NCBI GenBank assembly: GCA_049487715.1
Contig: CP150564.1
Location: 1-64,000 of the forward strand
DNA from: Pycnococcus provasolii
Lineage: Eukaryota > Chlorophyta > Pseudoscourfieldiophyceae > Pseudoscourfieldiales
Reading direction: 5' to 3'
DNA: 64,000 bases
The notes beneath the pieces are model-generated. The model did no database searches. It worked only from the letters and a program-made list of their open reading frames with translations, and was not told the origin of the DNA. Both the position numbers and the translations under genes were made by a program. Shown piece by piece: positions 31,245 to 41,300 of this stretch; within the stretch, counting starts at the first letter, position 1; every line of letters starts with the position of its first letter.

Positions 31245-32795
31245 ATGTCCCGCACCATGGCTGCCCGTCACGCCAAGGCCACAGCCACAGCCACAGCCAC
31301 AGCCACAGCCACAGCCACGTCCTCTCGCCACCACAGAGTCAGACCACTCATCAGACCAGCTGCTGCACAGGGAGTACCACGCAGTACACCCGGCCAAGGG
31401 AGCACGCACAGCGGTCCCGAACAACCGTCGCGATCAACCATCATAACGCCACGACGCACGTTGGTGGGGAGGCGGCGGAGCTCTCAGCAGTTCCGCGTGA
31501 AGTGCGCATCCACAACCACAGCAGAGCAGCAAAACGAAAACGCCGTGCAAAATGAAAGAAGCATGATTGCCGTCCTAGCGGCGGCATTCTTACACCTTCT
31601 GGGGTTCACCATGATGCAGCCGCTGACGCCCTCGCTCGGACTGCACTTCCAGCTGGAGGGGGCGCGGCTCGGAGCTCTGACGTCCGCGTATCCGCTCGGC
31701 ATGCTCGTCGCACTCTTCGTCTGGCCCGCACTTTCCGACAAAATTGGACGCAAGATTGTCCTAACAACCTCGCTGATCACCGTGGGTTTAGGTTTCGTGT
31801 TGCAGGGTGCCGCCGTTCACCTCGGGTGGAGCTTGGCGGCATTCTTGGCGATTCGCGCGTGCTGCGGAGCCTGCGCGTGCGCAAGTCCCGTCGCGAAGGC
31901 GTACCTTGCGGACATTGGCGATTCCGAACAGCTGCCACGCTGGATGGCTTGGCGCGAGGCGTCGTCCACGCTAGCCTTCATTGTTGGACCAACGCTCGGA
32001 GGCGTGCTTGGCGCTCACCTGCCGCTTGCCGCCGTCGTCGTTCTGTCGGGCGCATCGAGCGTCGTCGCGGGCTTGATTTGTGTGGCGGTGCTTGTGAGCC
32101 CGCCGCTCTCTTCTTCGCCATCCACAACCACGGCATCATCGTCCGGAAGCAGCACGATGAAAAAGATCGCGGAGACGGAGCTCGTCGTGCCGTGGAGCAC
32201 GCCCGTGTCCTGCCCTCTCGGCACACGCCTCGTGGCGGCAGTCGCGTCCATATGCGCCATCTCGAGCCTGTACCATGTCGGCCAGGTGGTGTACGACGCG
32301 TTCTTCGCCGTCTACGTCGCACGTCCACCCTTCAACCTTGCCACCTCTCAGATCGGCGGTCTGCTGAGCTGCTCCGCGTGCCTGAGCTTTTTCGTGTCTA
32401 CGATGGTGTTCCACCGCACACAACGTCGCATCGGCATTACCGCGACATCCGTTCTCGGACTCTGCCTGATTGGCACGTGCCTCGCGAGCGTCGGGCACGC
32501 GTCGACGCTGCCTGCCTTGGTTGCCTGCATGTCATGCTATGCCGTGGGCGTTCCTCTCTTCACGCCCACGATTCCCATCCTACTCCTGCAGTGCGTTCCC
32601 GCAAAGCGCCGCGGCGCGGTGATGGGACTCGACAGTTTCGTGAACAGCGTGAGTCGTGTGCTCGCGCCTCTCTTGCTCGGTGTGGTGTTCGAGACGGGAG
32701 GTGCCGTGGCTGCGTTCACGTCGGCATCTCTCGCGGTGTTCGTTGCGGCTGCCATCACGTGCGCGCGATTTTTCATCGTAGCTCGTGGATCGTAA
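31245..32795 (+). CDS. Major facilitator superfamily transporter, TetA-like (516 aa)
   Basis: An integral membrane secondary transporter. About 105 N-terminal residues have an (Ala-Thr)n run encoded by ACAGCC repeats and a Ser/Arg-rich stretch ending RVKCASTT, consistent with a plastid transit peptide. The MFS fold follows with about 12 hydrophobic segments beginning MIAVLAAAFLHLLGF. Motif A appears between TM2 and TM3 as WPALSDKIGRK, and an antiporter-like GPTLGGVLG is in TM5. The substrate cannot be read from sequence. I infer a plastid-envelope location from the leader only. An alternative ATG lies four codons downstream (31,257). Confidence 0.85.
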   Translation: MSRTMAARHAKATATATATATATATSSRHHRVRPLIRPAAAQGVPRSTPGQGSTHSGPEQPSRSTIITPRRTLVGRRRSSQQFRVKCASTTTAEQQNENAVQNERSMIAVLAAAFLHLLGFTMMQPLTPSLGLHFQLEGARLGALTSAYPLGMLVALFVWPALSDKIGRKIVLTTSLITVGLGFVLQGAAVHLGWSLAAFLAIRACCGACACASPVAKAYLADIGDSEQLPRWMAWREASSTLAFIVGPTLGGVLGAHLPLAAVVVLSGASSVVAGLICVAVLVSPPLSSSPSTTTASSSGSSTMKKIAETELVVPWSTPVSCPLGTRLVAAVASICAISSLYHVGQVVYDAFFAVYVARPPFNLATSQIGGLLSCSACLSFFVSTMVFHRTQRRIGITATSVLGLCLIGTCLASVGHASTLPALVACMSCYAVGVPLFTPTIPILLLQCVPAKRRGAVMGLDSFVNSVSRVLAPLLLGVVFETGGAVAAFTSASLAVFVAAAITCARFFIVARGS

Positions 32796-33034
32796 GATCG
32801 CTCATTCAGTAATGTAATAGAGTTTACTACGATATTTTACGTCCAACTGGTCGTCCATTCACACTCTTTCCCCATTCCAACTTGGCTTTGTTCCACCACC
32901 GGCCTAAGTAAAGCATCAAAATAATGTAGCAAGGGAAGGAAAATAATAAAAATAGAAAAAAGAAAAGAAAAGACGTGCGTTCGTGCGTTAGTACTACAGA
33001 GGTCAATTATTAAGCTTGTACGTATTTTGCGTCT
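32796..33034. other. Convergent 3' intergenic region
   Basis: A-rich 3' flanks of the MFS and DEAD-box genes. No gene seen. Confidence 0.5.
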
Positions 33035-35539
33035 CTAGAAATCTCCGAATCGTCCGTCGCCACCGCCACCGCCACCGCCCCAGCCACGGTCGCTGCGACG
33101 TCCTCCACGACCACCGTATCCGCCACCCCCGCCGCGCCCACCGTATCCACCATTGCGGTCGCCACGATATCCTCCGCCTCCGCCTCCGCGCCCGCCGTAC
33201 CCGCCGCTGCGTTCGCCACGGTATCCTCCTCCTCCTCCTCCTCGGTATCCTCCGCCGCCGCCGCCACGGTATCCTCCTCCACCACCTCGTCCACCTCGGC
33301 GGAAACCACCACCGCGACCTCCACGACCTCCACCGCGTCCCCTGTCCTCCTGCACGGCAGGCAGTGTCTTGATCACCTCCACGTCAATCTCCGCGCGTGC
33401 ACCAAGCTTCTCGACGTAGTCGACCAGGGACTTTGAGTCCACCTCCGAGACGTCAAAGACGGCACCCTCCTCGTTTCGGTCAGCCAAAATCGCGATGCGG
33501 CCCACGTTAATGCGATCACTGTCGTCGCGCGGGCTGTTGTAGCGTATCAAGCGCAGGGCATCGCCAACCGCGCGCACACTGTCACCGTTGCGCGCAGTCA
33601 TCTTCATCGTCACGTAGCCCTCCTCGTGCGAAAGCAGCGAGCGACTGCTCGGTGGCTCCGTCCAACCGCTCAGAGCGACAAGGCTCTTTGCCAGCAGCAC
33701 TTCGGGATCCTCGCCCGTGGCCATAAGCTCCTTAGCGGCTTCCTCGAAGAATGGAATCACCGCCACGCTCGCGGACGACACGCGCTCCTTCACCTGCTTG
33801 GCGCGCGCTTCCATCACCGCGTCCACGCTCGGCGGACTGATCATGTTGAGATCCGCGCCCGTCTCGCGGCGAATGCGCTTGACGAGGAATCGCTCGTTGT
33901 CTGAGATCATGGCGATGGCAATGCCGGTGTTGCCCGCACGACCCGTGCGACCGCTGCGGTGCAAAAAGCTCTCGACGTCACGCGGCATGTCGTAGTGCAG
34001 CACGACGTCGACGTGCGGAATGTCCAGGCCGCGCGCGGCAACGTCGGTGGCAATCAGCACGTTGAAGTTTCCGTTGCGGAAAGCCTCGAGGCTCTTCTCG
34101 CGCTGATTCTGCGCAATGTCGCCGTGCAGCGCCTCTGTTGTCATCGACTTTCCGAGCGTCAGCGCGACGTCGTCAGCCTCGCGCTTCGTGGACGTGAACA
34201 CGATCGCCTTCTTGCCGTTGCCGTAGCACGTGATGAGGTCCGCGAGAATCGCGCGGCGGCTCTGGTTCGTCACGCGGCACGCCAACGTCTCGATGTTCTC
34301 GTTCATCTTGCCAGTGTGCTCGTCGCCGACGAGGTCCACCTTGAGCGGATTTTTCTGGAACTCGCGCGTGATCTTCATGATCCAGCGAGGCACGGTGGCG
34401 CTGAAAAGCATCGTTTGGATGTTGTTCTCGTCGGGAACACCCTTAAGAATCTCCTCCACATCCTCCTGAAAGCCCACGTTGAGCATCTGGTCAGCCTCGT
34501 CGAGAACCACGTACCGAACATCATGCAGGCTAACAGCCTCCTGCTGCATGAGGTCCATCAGGCGTCCGGGCGTGGCAACGACGATGTCGCACCCTCGGCG
34601 AATTTCACGAATCTGCGAGCCGATGGGCACGCCGCCGTACACTGTGATGACATTCAGGCTCTTGCACGCGCTCTGGCACTCGCGCTCCACCTGCTTCGCA
34701 AGCTCACGCGTCGGTGCGAGCATGAGAGCCCTGGGGTTGCGCCGACCACGCCTTCCGTCCATCATCTTCTCGTTCTCCTCGAGCAGGTTCTGGATGATGG
34801 GAAGCGAGAATGCGAGCGTCTTTCCCGTGCCCGTGCGCGCACGTCCGATGATGTCGCGTCCCGCCATCGCCGGCTCGAACACAGCCTTCTGGATGGGAAA
34901 CAGGCTTTCGATGCCTCGCTCGCGGAGGGTGTTGACGATTTCGTCGTCGAGACCGAGATTCGCAACAAGAAGGCTGTCGCTGGCGGAATCCTGCTTGGCA
35001 TCCGCCTTGATGTCAGCCTGACTTCCAAAGTCGTCGCCAGCGTCGCCCTCCTCGTCGAAGTCCTCGTCGTCGTCGTCGTCGTCGGCGTCGTACGAGACGT
35101 CCTCCTCATCGTCGTCGTCGTCCTCCATCGCCGACGACGTTGCGGCGAGACTGTCCTCGCTCGTCTGGCTGCGCACGGCTCCCGTGGAGAAGGCTGCGCG
35201 GCAAATGGCGGAGTGCACGTCGCGCGTTGGCGCCGGCGAGAAGAGCATGGCGTGTCGCGCCGTGAGTCCGTGGAGCGCCCTGTGTCCGCTGACTGCGAAC
35301 ATCGCGGCGTGCGGCGCGTTGTTGTTGTTGTTGTTGACATGACTTGGTTTGTTTTTTCTCGCCGTGAGTGCCGAGGCCCTGGGAGCGAGCGGGGCTGACG
35401 ACGACATCTGCGCGGTGGTTGCCATCGAGAACATGGTGTTTGAAGTTGAAGAAGCCGAGCCGGCGAGCAGTCTGTGCAACGAGGAGTAGGGTAGAAGAAG
35501 CAGTGGCGTTGTTTTCAAGGTTGTTTGTGCCAGAGACAT
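33035..35539 (-). CDS. DEAD-box RNA helicase with GUCT domain, RH3-like, probably plastid (834 aa)
   Basis: An ATP-dependent RNA helicase; relatives such as plant RH3 assist plastid ribosome assembly and group II intron splicing. Motifs in order: ARTGTGKT (about 232), PTRELAKQV, TPGRLMDL, VLDEADQML (about 344), FSATVP, ATDVAARGLDIP, HRSGRTGRAG (about 526). A GUCT-type domain follows (SGWTEPPSSRSLLSHEEGYV and later). The last 100 residues are a Gly-rich RGG/YRGG tail. The N-terminus is Ser/Thr/Ala-rich and positively charged, and an acidic stretch (about 140-175) precedes the helicase core. Several Mets near the N-terminus make the exact start uncertain. The first ATG is used. Confidence 0.93.
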   Translation of the reverse strand: MSLAQTTLKTTPLLLLPYSSLHRLLAGSASSTSNTMFSMATTAQMSSSAPLAPRASALTARKNKPSHVNNNNNNAPHAAMFAVSGHRALHGLTARHAMLFSPAPTRDVHSAICRAAFSTGAVRSQTSEDSLAATSSAMEDDDDDEEDVSYDADDDDDDEDFDEEGDAGDDFGSQADIKADAKQDSASDSLLVANLGLDDEIVNTLRERGIESLFPIQKAVFEPAMAGRDIIGRARTGTGKTLAFSLPIIQNLLEENEKMMDGRRGRRNPRALMLAPTRELAKQVERECQSACKSLNVITVYGGVPIGSQIREIRRGCDIVVATPGRLMDLMQQEAVSLHDVRYVVLDEADQMLNVGFQEDVEEILKGVPDENNIQTMLFSATVPRWIMKITREFQKNPLKVDLVGDEHTGKMNENIETLACRVTNQSRRAILADLITCYGNGKKAIVFTSTKREADDVALTLGKSMTTEALHGDIAQNQREKSLEAFRNGNFNVLIATDVAARGLDIPHVDVVLHYDMPRDVESFLHRSGRTGRAGNTGIAIAMISDNERFLVKRIRRETGADLNMISPPSVDAVMEARAKQVKERVSSASVAVIPFFEEAAKELMATGEDPEVLLAKSLVALSGWTEPPSSRSLLSHEEGYVTMKMTARNGDSVRAVGDALRLIRYNSPRDDSDRINVGRIAILADRNEEGAVFDVSEVDSKSLVDYVEKLGARAEIDVEVIKTLPAVQEDRGRGGGRGGRGGGFRRGGRGGGGGYRGGGGGGYRGGGGGGYRGERSGGYGGRGGGGGGYRGDRNGGYGGRGGGGGYGGRGGRRSDRGWGGGGGGGDGRFGDF

Positions 35540-36512
35540 ACACCGCCGACACCAGGATGTCTAGCTAGACGGTCGGGCGTGTGTGGCGTGTGGTAATAAA
35601 GCGAGGGGAGGTAAAGCGAGGGGAGGGGCAGCGCGTCGGGACGTGGGGTGGGAACCTGGGAGGGGGAGAGGGGCTGGCTCCAAAAAGCGGTGGCGGCGGA
35701 CTTTGGGCACCACAAACACAGACGAGCTCGACCAGACAGCCACAAGCGAGAGAAAGGGGAAAAGCAAGTCGTCGTCGTCCCCTCGCCTCTCAGCCCTATC
35801 CTTGGAGGTTGTGAGGGACTGAGGGGAGGAGGACTCTGGGAGGACTCTGGAGGAAAAACACGCGCTCTCATCCGAAGACGGGAACTGCGAACCTGCCCTC
35901 TCGGTCCGCAATCCCCTCCCCTCCCTCCCCTCCCCTCCCTCGCCCTCTTCTGTCCTGCACCGCGCACCTTGCACCTTGCCACCTTGCACTCATCCTCCGT
36001 GGGAAAGCACAGGGCAAACAACTACCCGGTAAGGTTAACAAGGCGTGTTCCAGAACTTTGGGGAGAGTTGTGTTCGAAGTTCGAACGACTTTTTTCCCAG
36101 GTTTTTGGGGAGCGAGGAGCAAGGAGAGAAAGAAGCGTCAAACCGGAGAACGACACCATTATCGGGGTTATGCGGAACTTATGCCTTGGCCAGCGTGGAA
36201 GGCCTGCGAGGTGCACAAATGCTACCTATGATGGAGCGGTTCAGAGGTGAGTGATTTCACGACTACCACCAGGAACCAGGAGGCCGTGAACCATACCTTC
36301 AAGGCGGAGGCGCTGCATAGGTGTGTACTGTAGGTCACGAAACGAAAGAGGTCAACGAACGGAACCACCTACAGGATAGGTGGAACTCCATCCAGCAGGG
36401 CACATATCCTTTTTTAACGCCCGAGACCTCTCTCTACCTGGTCGTCGCCGCCCGCCTGACCACCGTACGTACTGTAAAGGTAGAGCATGTCGGCGGCGTC
36501 CGTTAGTGCCTC
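35540..36512. other. Intergenic region without a recognised gene
   Basis: A purine/pyrimidine-biased promoter stretch (35,580-35,980, many AGGGG and CCCTCC tracts) gives way to sequence with no coding similarity. Confidence 0.5.
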
Positions 36513-36949
36513 TGTTACGGTTAACCCTAACCCTAACCCTTTTCTTTGGTTTCTTTGGGTTTTCTTTCCTTTTCTTTTCTTGGTTTCTTTCTTTTTGTTT
36601 ATGGACCCACTCTTGAACGGTGTCTCTACCGTCCTGAGCTTGGGCCATACATGGTTTGGTTTTATACTTGGACAAGACCTTTGTTGATATCTTTGTTGAT
36701 AAGGTTCTTGGACGATATCTTTTGGTTTGGTTATTTGGTCTCGTTATAGTTTGTTATGGCACCTCACGTGATCGTCTCCTAGATCACGTGACTTTCTTCA
36801 TGGTTATATTTTATGGTTATATGTTGCGAGGCATGGATTTCACATGCATGTCGACATTCTCCATTCGACCGTTCCTCTTTGGACTCCACTCTTTTGAATG
36901 GCTCATGTTGCAAAGCACGATTCCTCATGCTTTGCTCCCTAGTCTTCTT
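36513..36949. repeat. 437-bp direct repeat, copy 1
   Basis: Identical to 37,523-37,959 (offset 1,010) except T/G at 36,550/37,560. It begins TGTTACGGTTAACCCTAACC, so a telomeric motif lies at its left end, and contains a CACGTG hairpin at 36,764-36,791. It is AT-rich compared with neighbouring genes. Placement of two near-identical copies around a 573-bp interior recalls terminal repeats of a small retroelement, but no ends of the TG...CA type or target duplications are evident. Confidence 0.92.
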
Positions 36950-37522
36950 GGAGGAGTTGGAGGTAGCCTGGGTCACCCGTGACCCATTTTAGTCATTTTT
37001 GTAGATTTCGATTACGGACGGGTAAATTGAGGAATTTGGTCAAGCCCACGCGTTTAGTTATTGACGTAAACATGTATGGGTACTTAATGTACCACAATGT
37101 AGAACGGGAGAATACTACGGGAGAATCTTAAGGTACGGCTTGCCTTAAATGGACCCACTTTGGAATGGAATAACTCTGCGAATACATTCCCAAATTAGAC
37201 GATTCTTGGTGAAAGTGAAGCTAACAACTCTAGACAACCCCTCCGAACGAACAAGCAAAATAGGGAGATACTAGATAGGGGCGCATACTCGGATTTTACA
37301 AACTGGGTCACCCGTGACCCAAAATGGGTCACGGGTGACCCAACCCTCAGCTCCTCCATTCTTAGAGGCCTCCAGTGCGACGGCCGCGAGCGTGACCTCA
37401 AGACGATCAACAAGTATCTGGAGCTCGTGGAACATCTCTACGACGAAGCAGTCAAGAAGCAGAACGACGAAGCTAAGACAGTGCTGCGAAAGCAGAATTA
37501 TTCGAATAAGAACCCTGCTACT
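36950..37522. other. Interior between the direct repeats, with hairpin and coding debris
   Basis: It contains an 18-bp perfect hairpin (37,304-37,342). Near its right end (37,350-37,520) a plus-strand frame reads LKTINKYLELVEHLYDEAVKK, a helical protein-like fragment with no start, which may be a piece of a disrupted gene. Confidence 0.4.
37304..37342. other. Perfect hairpin, 18-bp arms, 3-nt loop
   Basis: TGGGTCACCCGTGACCCA and its exact reverse complement are separated by AAA. Each arm is itself nearly palindromic. The arm motif GGGTCACCCGTGACCC also occurs once near 36,969. Confidence 0.9.
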
Positions 37523-37959
37523 TGTTACGGTTAACCCTAACCCTAACCCTTTTCTTTGGGTTCTTTGGGTTTTCTTTCCTTTTCTTTTCTTGGTTTCTTT
37601 CTTTTTGTTTATGGACCCACTCTTGAACGGTGTCTCTACCGTCCTGAGCTTGGGCCATACATGGTTTGGTTTTATACTTGGACAAGACCTTTGTTGATAT
37701 CTTTGTTGATAAGGTTCTTGGACGATATCTTTTGGTTTGGTTATTTGGTCTCGTTATAGTTTGTTATGGCACCTCACGTGATCGTCTCCTAGATCACGTG
37801 ACTTTCTTCATGGTTATATTTTATGGTTATATGTTGCGAGGCATGGATTTCACATGCATGTCGACATTCTCCATTCGACCGTTCCTCTTTGGACTCCACT
37901 CTTTTGAATGGCTCATGTTGCAAAGCACGATTCCTCATGCTTTGCTCCCTAGTCTTCTT
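37523..37959. repeat. 437-bp direct repeat, copy 2
   Basis: Second copy of 36,513-36,949, including the telomeric motif at its left end and the CACGTG hairpin (37,774-37,801). The sequence CTTAGAGGCCTCC lies immediately after it and also inside the interior at about 37,360. Confidence 0.92.
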
Positions 37960-38344
37960 AGAGGCCTCCTAGGCCTTCCCCTTTTCCTTACCTCTGCCTT
38001 TTACTTTCATTCTAGTAACAAACCTTTTTACCTTAAGTACTCTCTTCACCTTAAGGTCTTCTACCTACTACAGCCTCGCTGTGCAACGACCTGCTCTCGC
38101 TCGACCGCCTCGAGGAGGCGGACGTGCTCGACACGCTCGTCGGGACCCTCACCGTCGCCTAGAGCGCCTCCTCCACCACCCCCTCGCCAGCCTCCTGGAA
38201 GCGGCTCAGACAGCCCAGCTCTCGCATCGGGTAACCGGTCCACATCAGACAGGGTTGCAGCAGCTTTGGCGAAAGCGGGACGAAAGTAAGGTGGGCTTTT
38301 TTTCTCTGTATTCATACTCTTGTAAAACTTAAGTTTTCAATTAA
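37960..38344. other. Region with a short coding-like remnant
   Basis: The plus strand reads LCNDLLSLDRLEEADVLDTL followed by a stop at about 38,075-38,161. This protein-like end has no recognisable start and may belong with the fragment at 37,350-37,520 to one broken gene. The remainder is the 3' flank of the CEP290-like gene. Confidence 0.35.
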
Positions 38345-41300
38345 TTACTCGATTGTTAACTCGCCGTATTTCTCGCGGTACCTCTCTGCAAGTTTCGTCA
38401 ACTTTGAGTGTGACCACTTGAGATCCTCGAGTTCCGTCCAGAACTCGTCGTCGAATGCAGAGAGCTCTGTTTTGAGATGGCTATTCTCATTCGTCAGCGC
38501 TGCGACGGTCCGCTCGAGATCGGCGACACCACGCCTCAAATATTCAGCTTCAGCCTGCGCGCCAGATGCGGCGCCGCTTGACTCCCCGCGCCGGCGCGTC
38601 GCCGCCTCCACCGCCTTGTGCTGAGCGGCGAGAGCAATCTCCAGCTCGCTTCGAAGCGTAAGAAGTTCCTCTCTCTTTGCCGCCAGCTCAGCCTTTCGAT
38701 CGCCTTCCACCCCACGATGTGCCTCCTTCATCTGGCGTATTTCCATCTTCAAATTGTCGCATTGAAGTCTGTATTTTTCAGTCTGTTCCTTCTCTCGACG
38801 AGTGCCGTCCTGTGTAGCTTTAATAACGTCGCGGGATGCCTCGAGAGCGCGCTCCATCTCCGCAACTGCGCGACGGTCCGTAGAGGGACCCGCGCCACCT
38901 CGGCGCGACAACGTCTCGTGCTTGCGATAGTCGTCAATCTCTCTCTGTAGACTGGCAATCTTAGCCTCGAGGGTCTGCTTTTCGAGACGAAGCTCGAAGA
39001 CGTCGCCCTCAGCCCCAAGCCTACGGCCCTCGTCATCGACGTTGCCTCCGCGAGCCGCGGCGGGCCGAGGCGATGTGCGGGCAGAGGAGAGCAGTCCTTC
39101 GAGCTCGTGTATCCGCCGTTCGCGTTGCTGAATTTCGCCCAGCGACCTCTGCTCCACTTCGGCAAGCTGGCTGTTGAGTTCGCGAATTTTCTCGCGGTCC
39201 GCACCCGGCACACTGGTGGTTTTGCTAGAGCCGCTTGCCCCAGCGCGAGGCTGACTGTGCTGAAGCCGTGTGATCGCCGTTCTACTGCGTGCCAGGTCCG
39301 CCTCAAGCTTCTGCAATTCCGTCTCTCGCTGTTGGAGTTGCCGCTGCTGCACGCGCACCTTCTCTTCCAGTCTTTTATTCTCCGACCACTGCTTCTCAAT
39401 CTTCGCCTTGAGCTCGCGCTCGCGATCGGCGCTCATTCCCGCCTCAGGTGAACCGGATGTTGATGCCTTTGGCGTGGACGTGTGCTGCGCAGCGGAGGTG
39501 GCTGCCGAAAGTGAAGCCTTGAGCTTCGCATTGGCAGTCTCGAGCGTGCGTATGCGAGCCTCGAGTTCTGGAATGCGAGCCGCCGCCGCCGCCGCCGCGG
39601 CGGCGTTGCTCGAGGAGCTCGAGCCATCCGTTGCGGTAGCATCAGTTGAAGTGGGTGCTCCAGGCACGGCTGAGCGCTGGCGCTTCTCAGCTGGTGCATC
39701 TTCGCCCGTTGACTGTGGCCTTGCCTCGGCCAACTGGCGCTTGCGCGCCTCGTCGAGATCACTCTGTAGCTCCGATCGAGTATCAGCACCGCGCTTCGTG
39801 GAGGAAAGGCCGCTAGGGGGTACCGCACCTGTCGGCGTCTTCGCCGCACGCCGCAGAGCCGCCTCGAGCCGAGTTTTCCCCGTGAGTGCCTTGCCGAGAC
39901 TTTCGGAGAGCTGCGCGTTCTTCGCAGACAATGTCTTGTCTGCCTCTCGCAGCTTCTGCAGCTCAGCCTCGAGGGCGCTGACCTTCTTCATCAGCGTTGC
40001 ATTTCGCTTGTTGGCCTCATCCGCCTCGCGCACCGCCGCCTCCTGCTTCTTATAGTCAGCCAGCTTGTGCAGCGCATCCTCGAGACGCGCCCCAATTTCC
40101 TTCACGCTCGACTTCAGCTTTTCAATCATCCTGTCCTTCTCGTGAACTGAAGTGCGCATGCGGCTTCCCAAAGAGTCGAGAGCCTTCGATGGAGCCTTGC
40201 TCGCTTTCTTCAACTCCACACGCAGCGCATCGCCCTCGTTCTTCCTCGCAATGGACTCACGCATAAGCTGATCCTCTAGATCCTTTGCGTGGTGGTGTGC
40301 CTTATCAAGCTGCTTCTTCAGTGTCTCGATGTGCTGCTCCCGCTGCGACAGCAGCGTGCGCAATTCACGCATCGCCTTGTTGCTGAATTCGGTGGACTTG
40401 TTAACACCGGGGCTGGACGGCGGTGCTCCCCGTGGACTCCTCTGTCCCCTGGGGCTCCTCGGTGCGCGTTGCTGCCCCAGCTCGCGAAGGCTGGCATCAG
40501 TCTTATCCGAGAGCATCGCGTTAAGCCGCTCAACCTCCCTGTTGCCACTCTGCTGCTGCTCGAGGTAATCGCTTCGAAGTCGTGCGAGGAGCGCTTGTGC
40601 ACGCTCGAGCTGTCCGTCGCGTTCTTTCAGCAAGCCCTGCAGGCGATCAATCGTCTGCTGTGCAACCTCTGCCACGTGCTGGGCCGCTGAGCTGCTTGCA
40701 CCGCCCGTTCCGTCTCCGCCTACGTCGTCCGCGAGCATCTTGAGCTTGGCAAGGAGCGAGTCCCTCTCCGACTCGAGCAGTGCAACTCGCTCCTCAGCAT
40801 TAGATGCCATGAGGTCGGACGCGGCGCGGCGCTCTCTCTCGTCACTAAGCGCTTGCTTGAGGCTTCGAATCGCCTCCACTTGGTCGAGCATTAGGTTTCT
40901 GTCCTCTGATTTCATGTCCGCGCCGTATCCAGCCGGCAGCAGAGAGCCATTGTGCGAGGAACCCACACGTCTCGTGGACATCTCCGTCTCAAGCCTCCTC
41001 AGCTCCTCCTCCAAGTGCTCCGCGCGAAGGCGCTCGTCCGAAGCCTCCTTCGCCGCCTTTTTCTGCGCCTCAAGAGTTAGCGCCTCAGCGTCGCGCAAGC
41101 GCTTTGCTTCGATCATGGAGTGCTCCTCAATGTGCTTGAGCTTAGACTCCGCCGCGTCGCTTCGCCGTGTCAGCTGCACCACCTGAAGGCGCAACGTCAG
41201 TACCTCTTCCTGCAGGTCAAGGGCGCGGCGCACAGCCTCGGTGGTTGTGCCTCCACGTATCTCCGCCGCGGATGTCGCGGATGCAAGACGATGCTCAGCT

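Noticed and set aside
31003-31258. An 85-residue N-terminal extension of the TTL-like protein
   Set aside because: The extension lies in the divergent promoter with the MFS gene and has no family similarity. The internal ATG has a better context.
36546-37000. Open frames of about 65-110 codons in the 437-bp repeats (hydrophobic proteins)
   Set aside because: They occur in both copies only because of the duplication. No family match or coding signal such as a conserved start context was seen.
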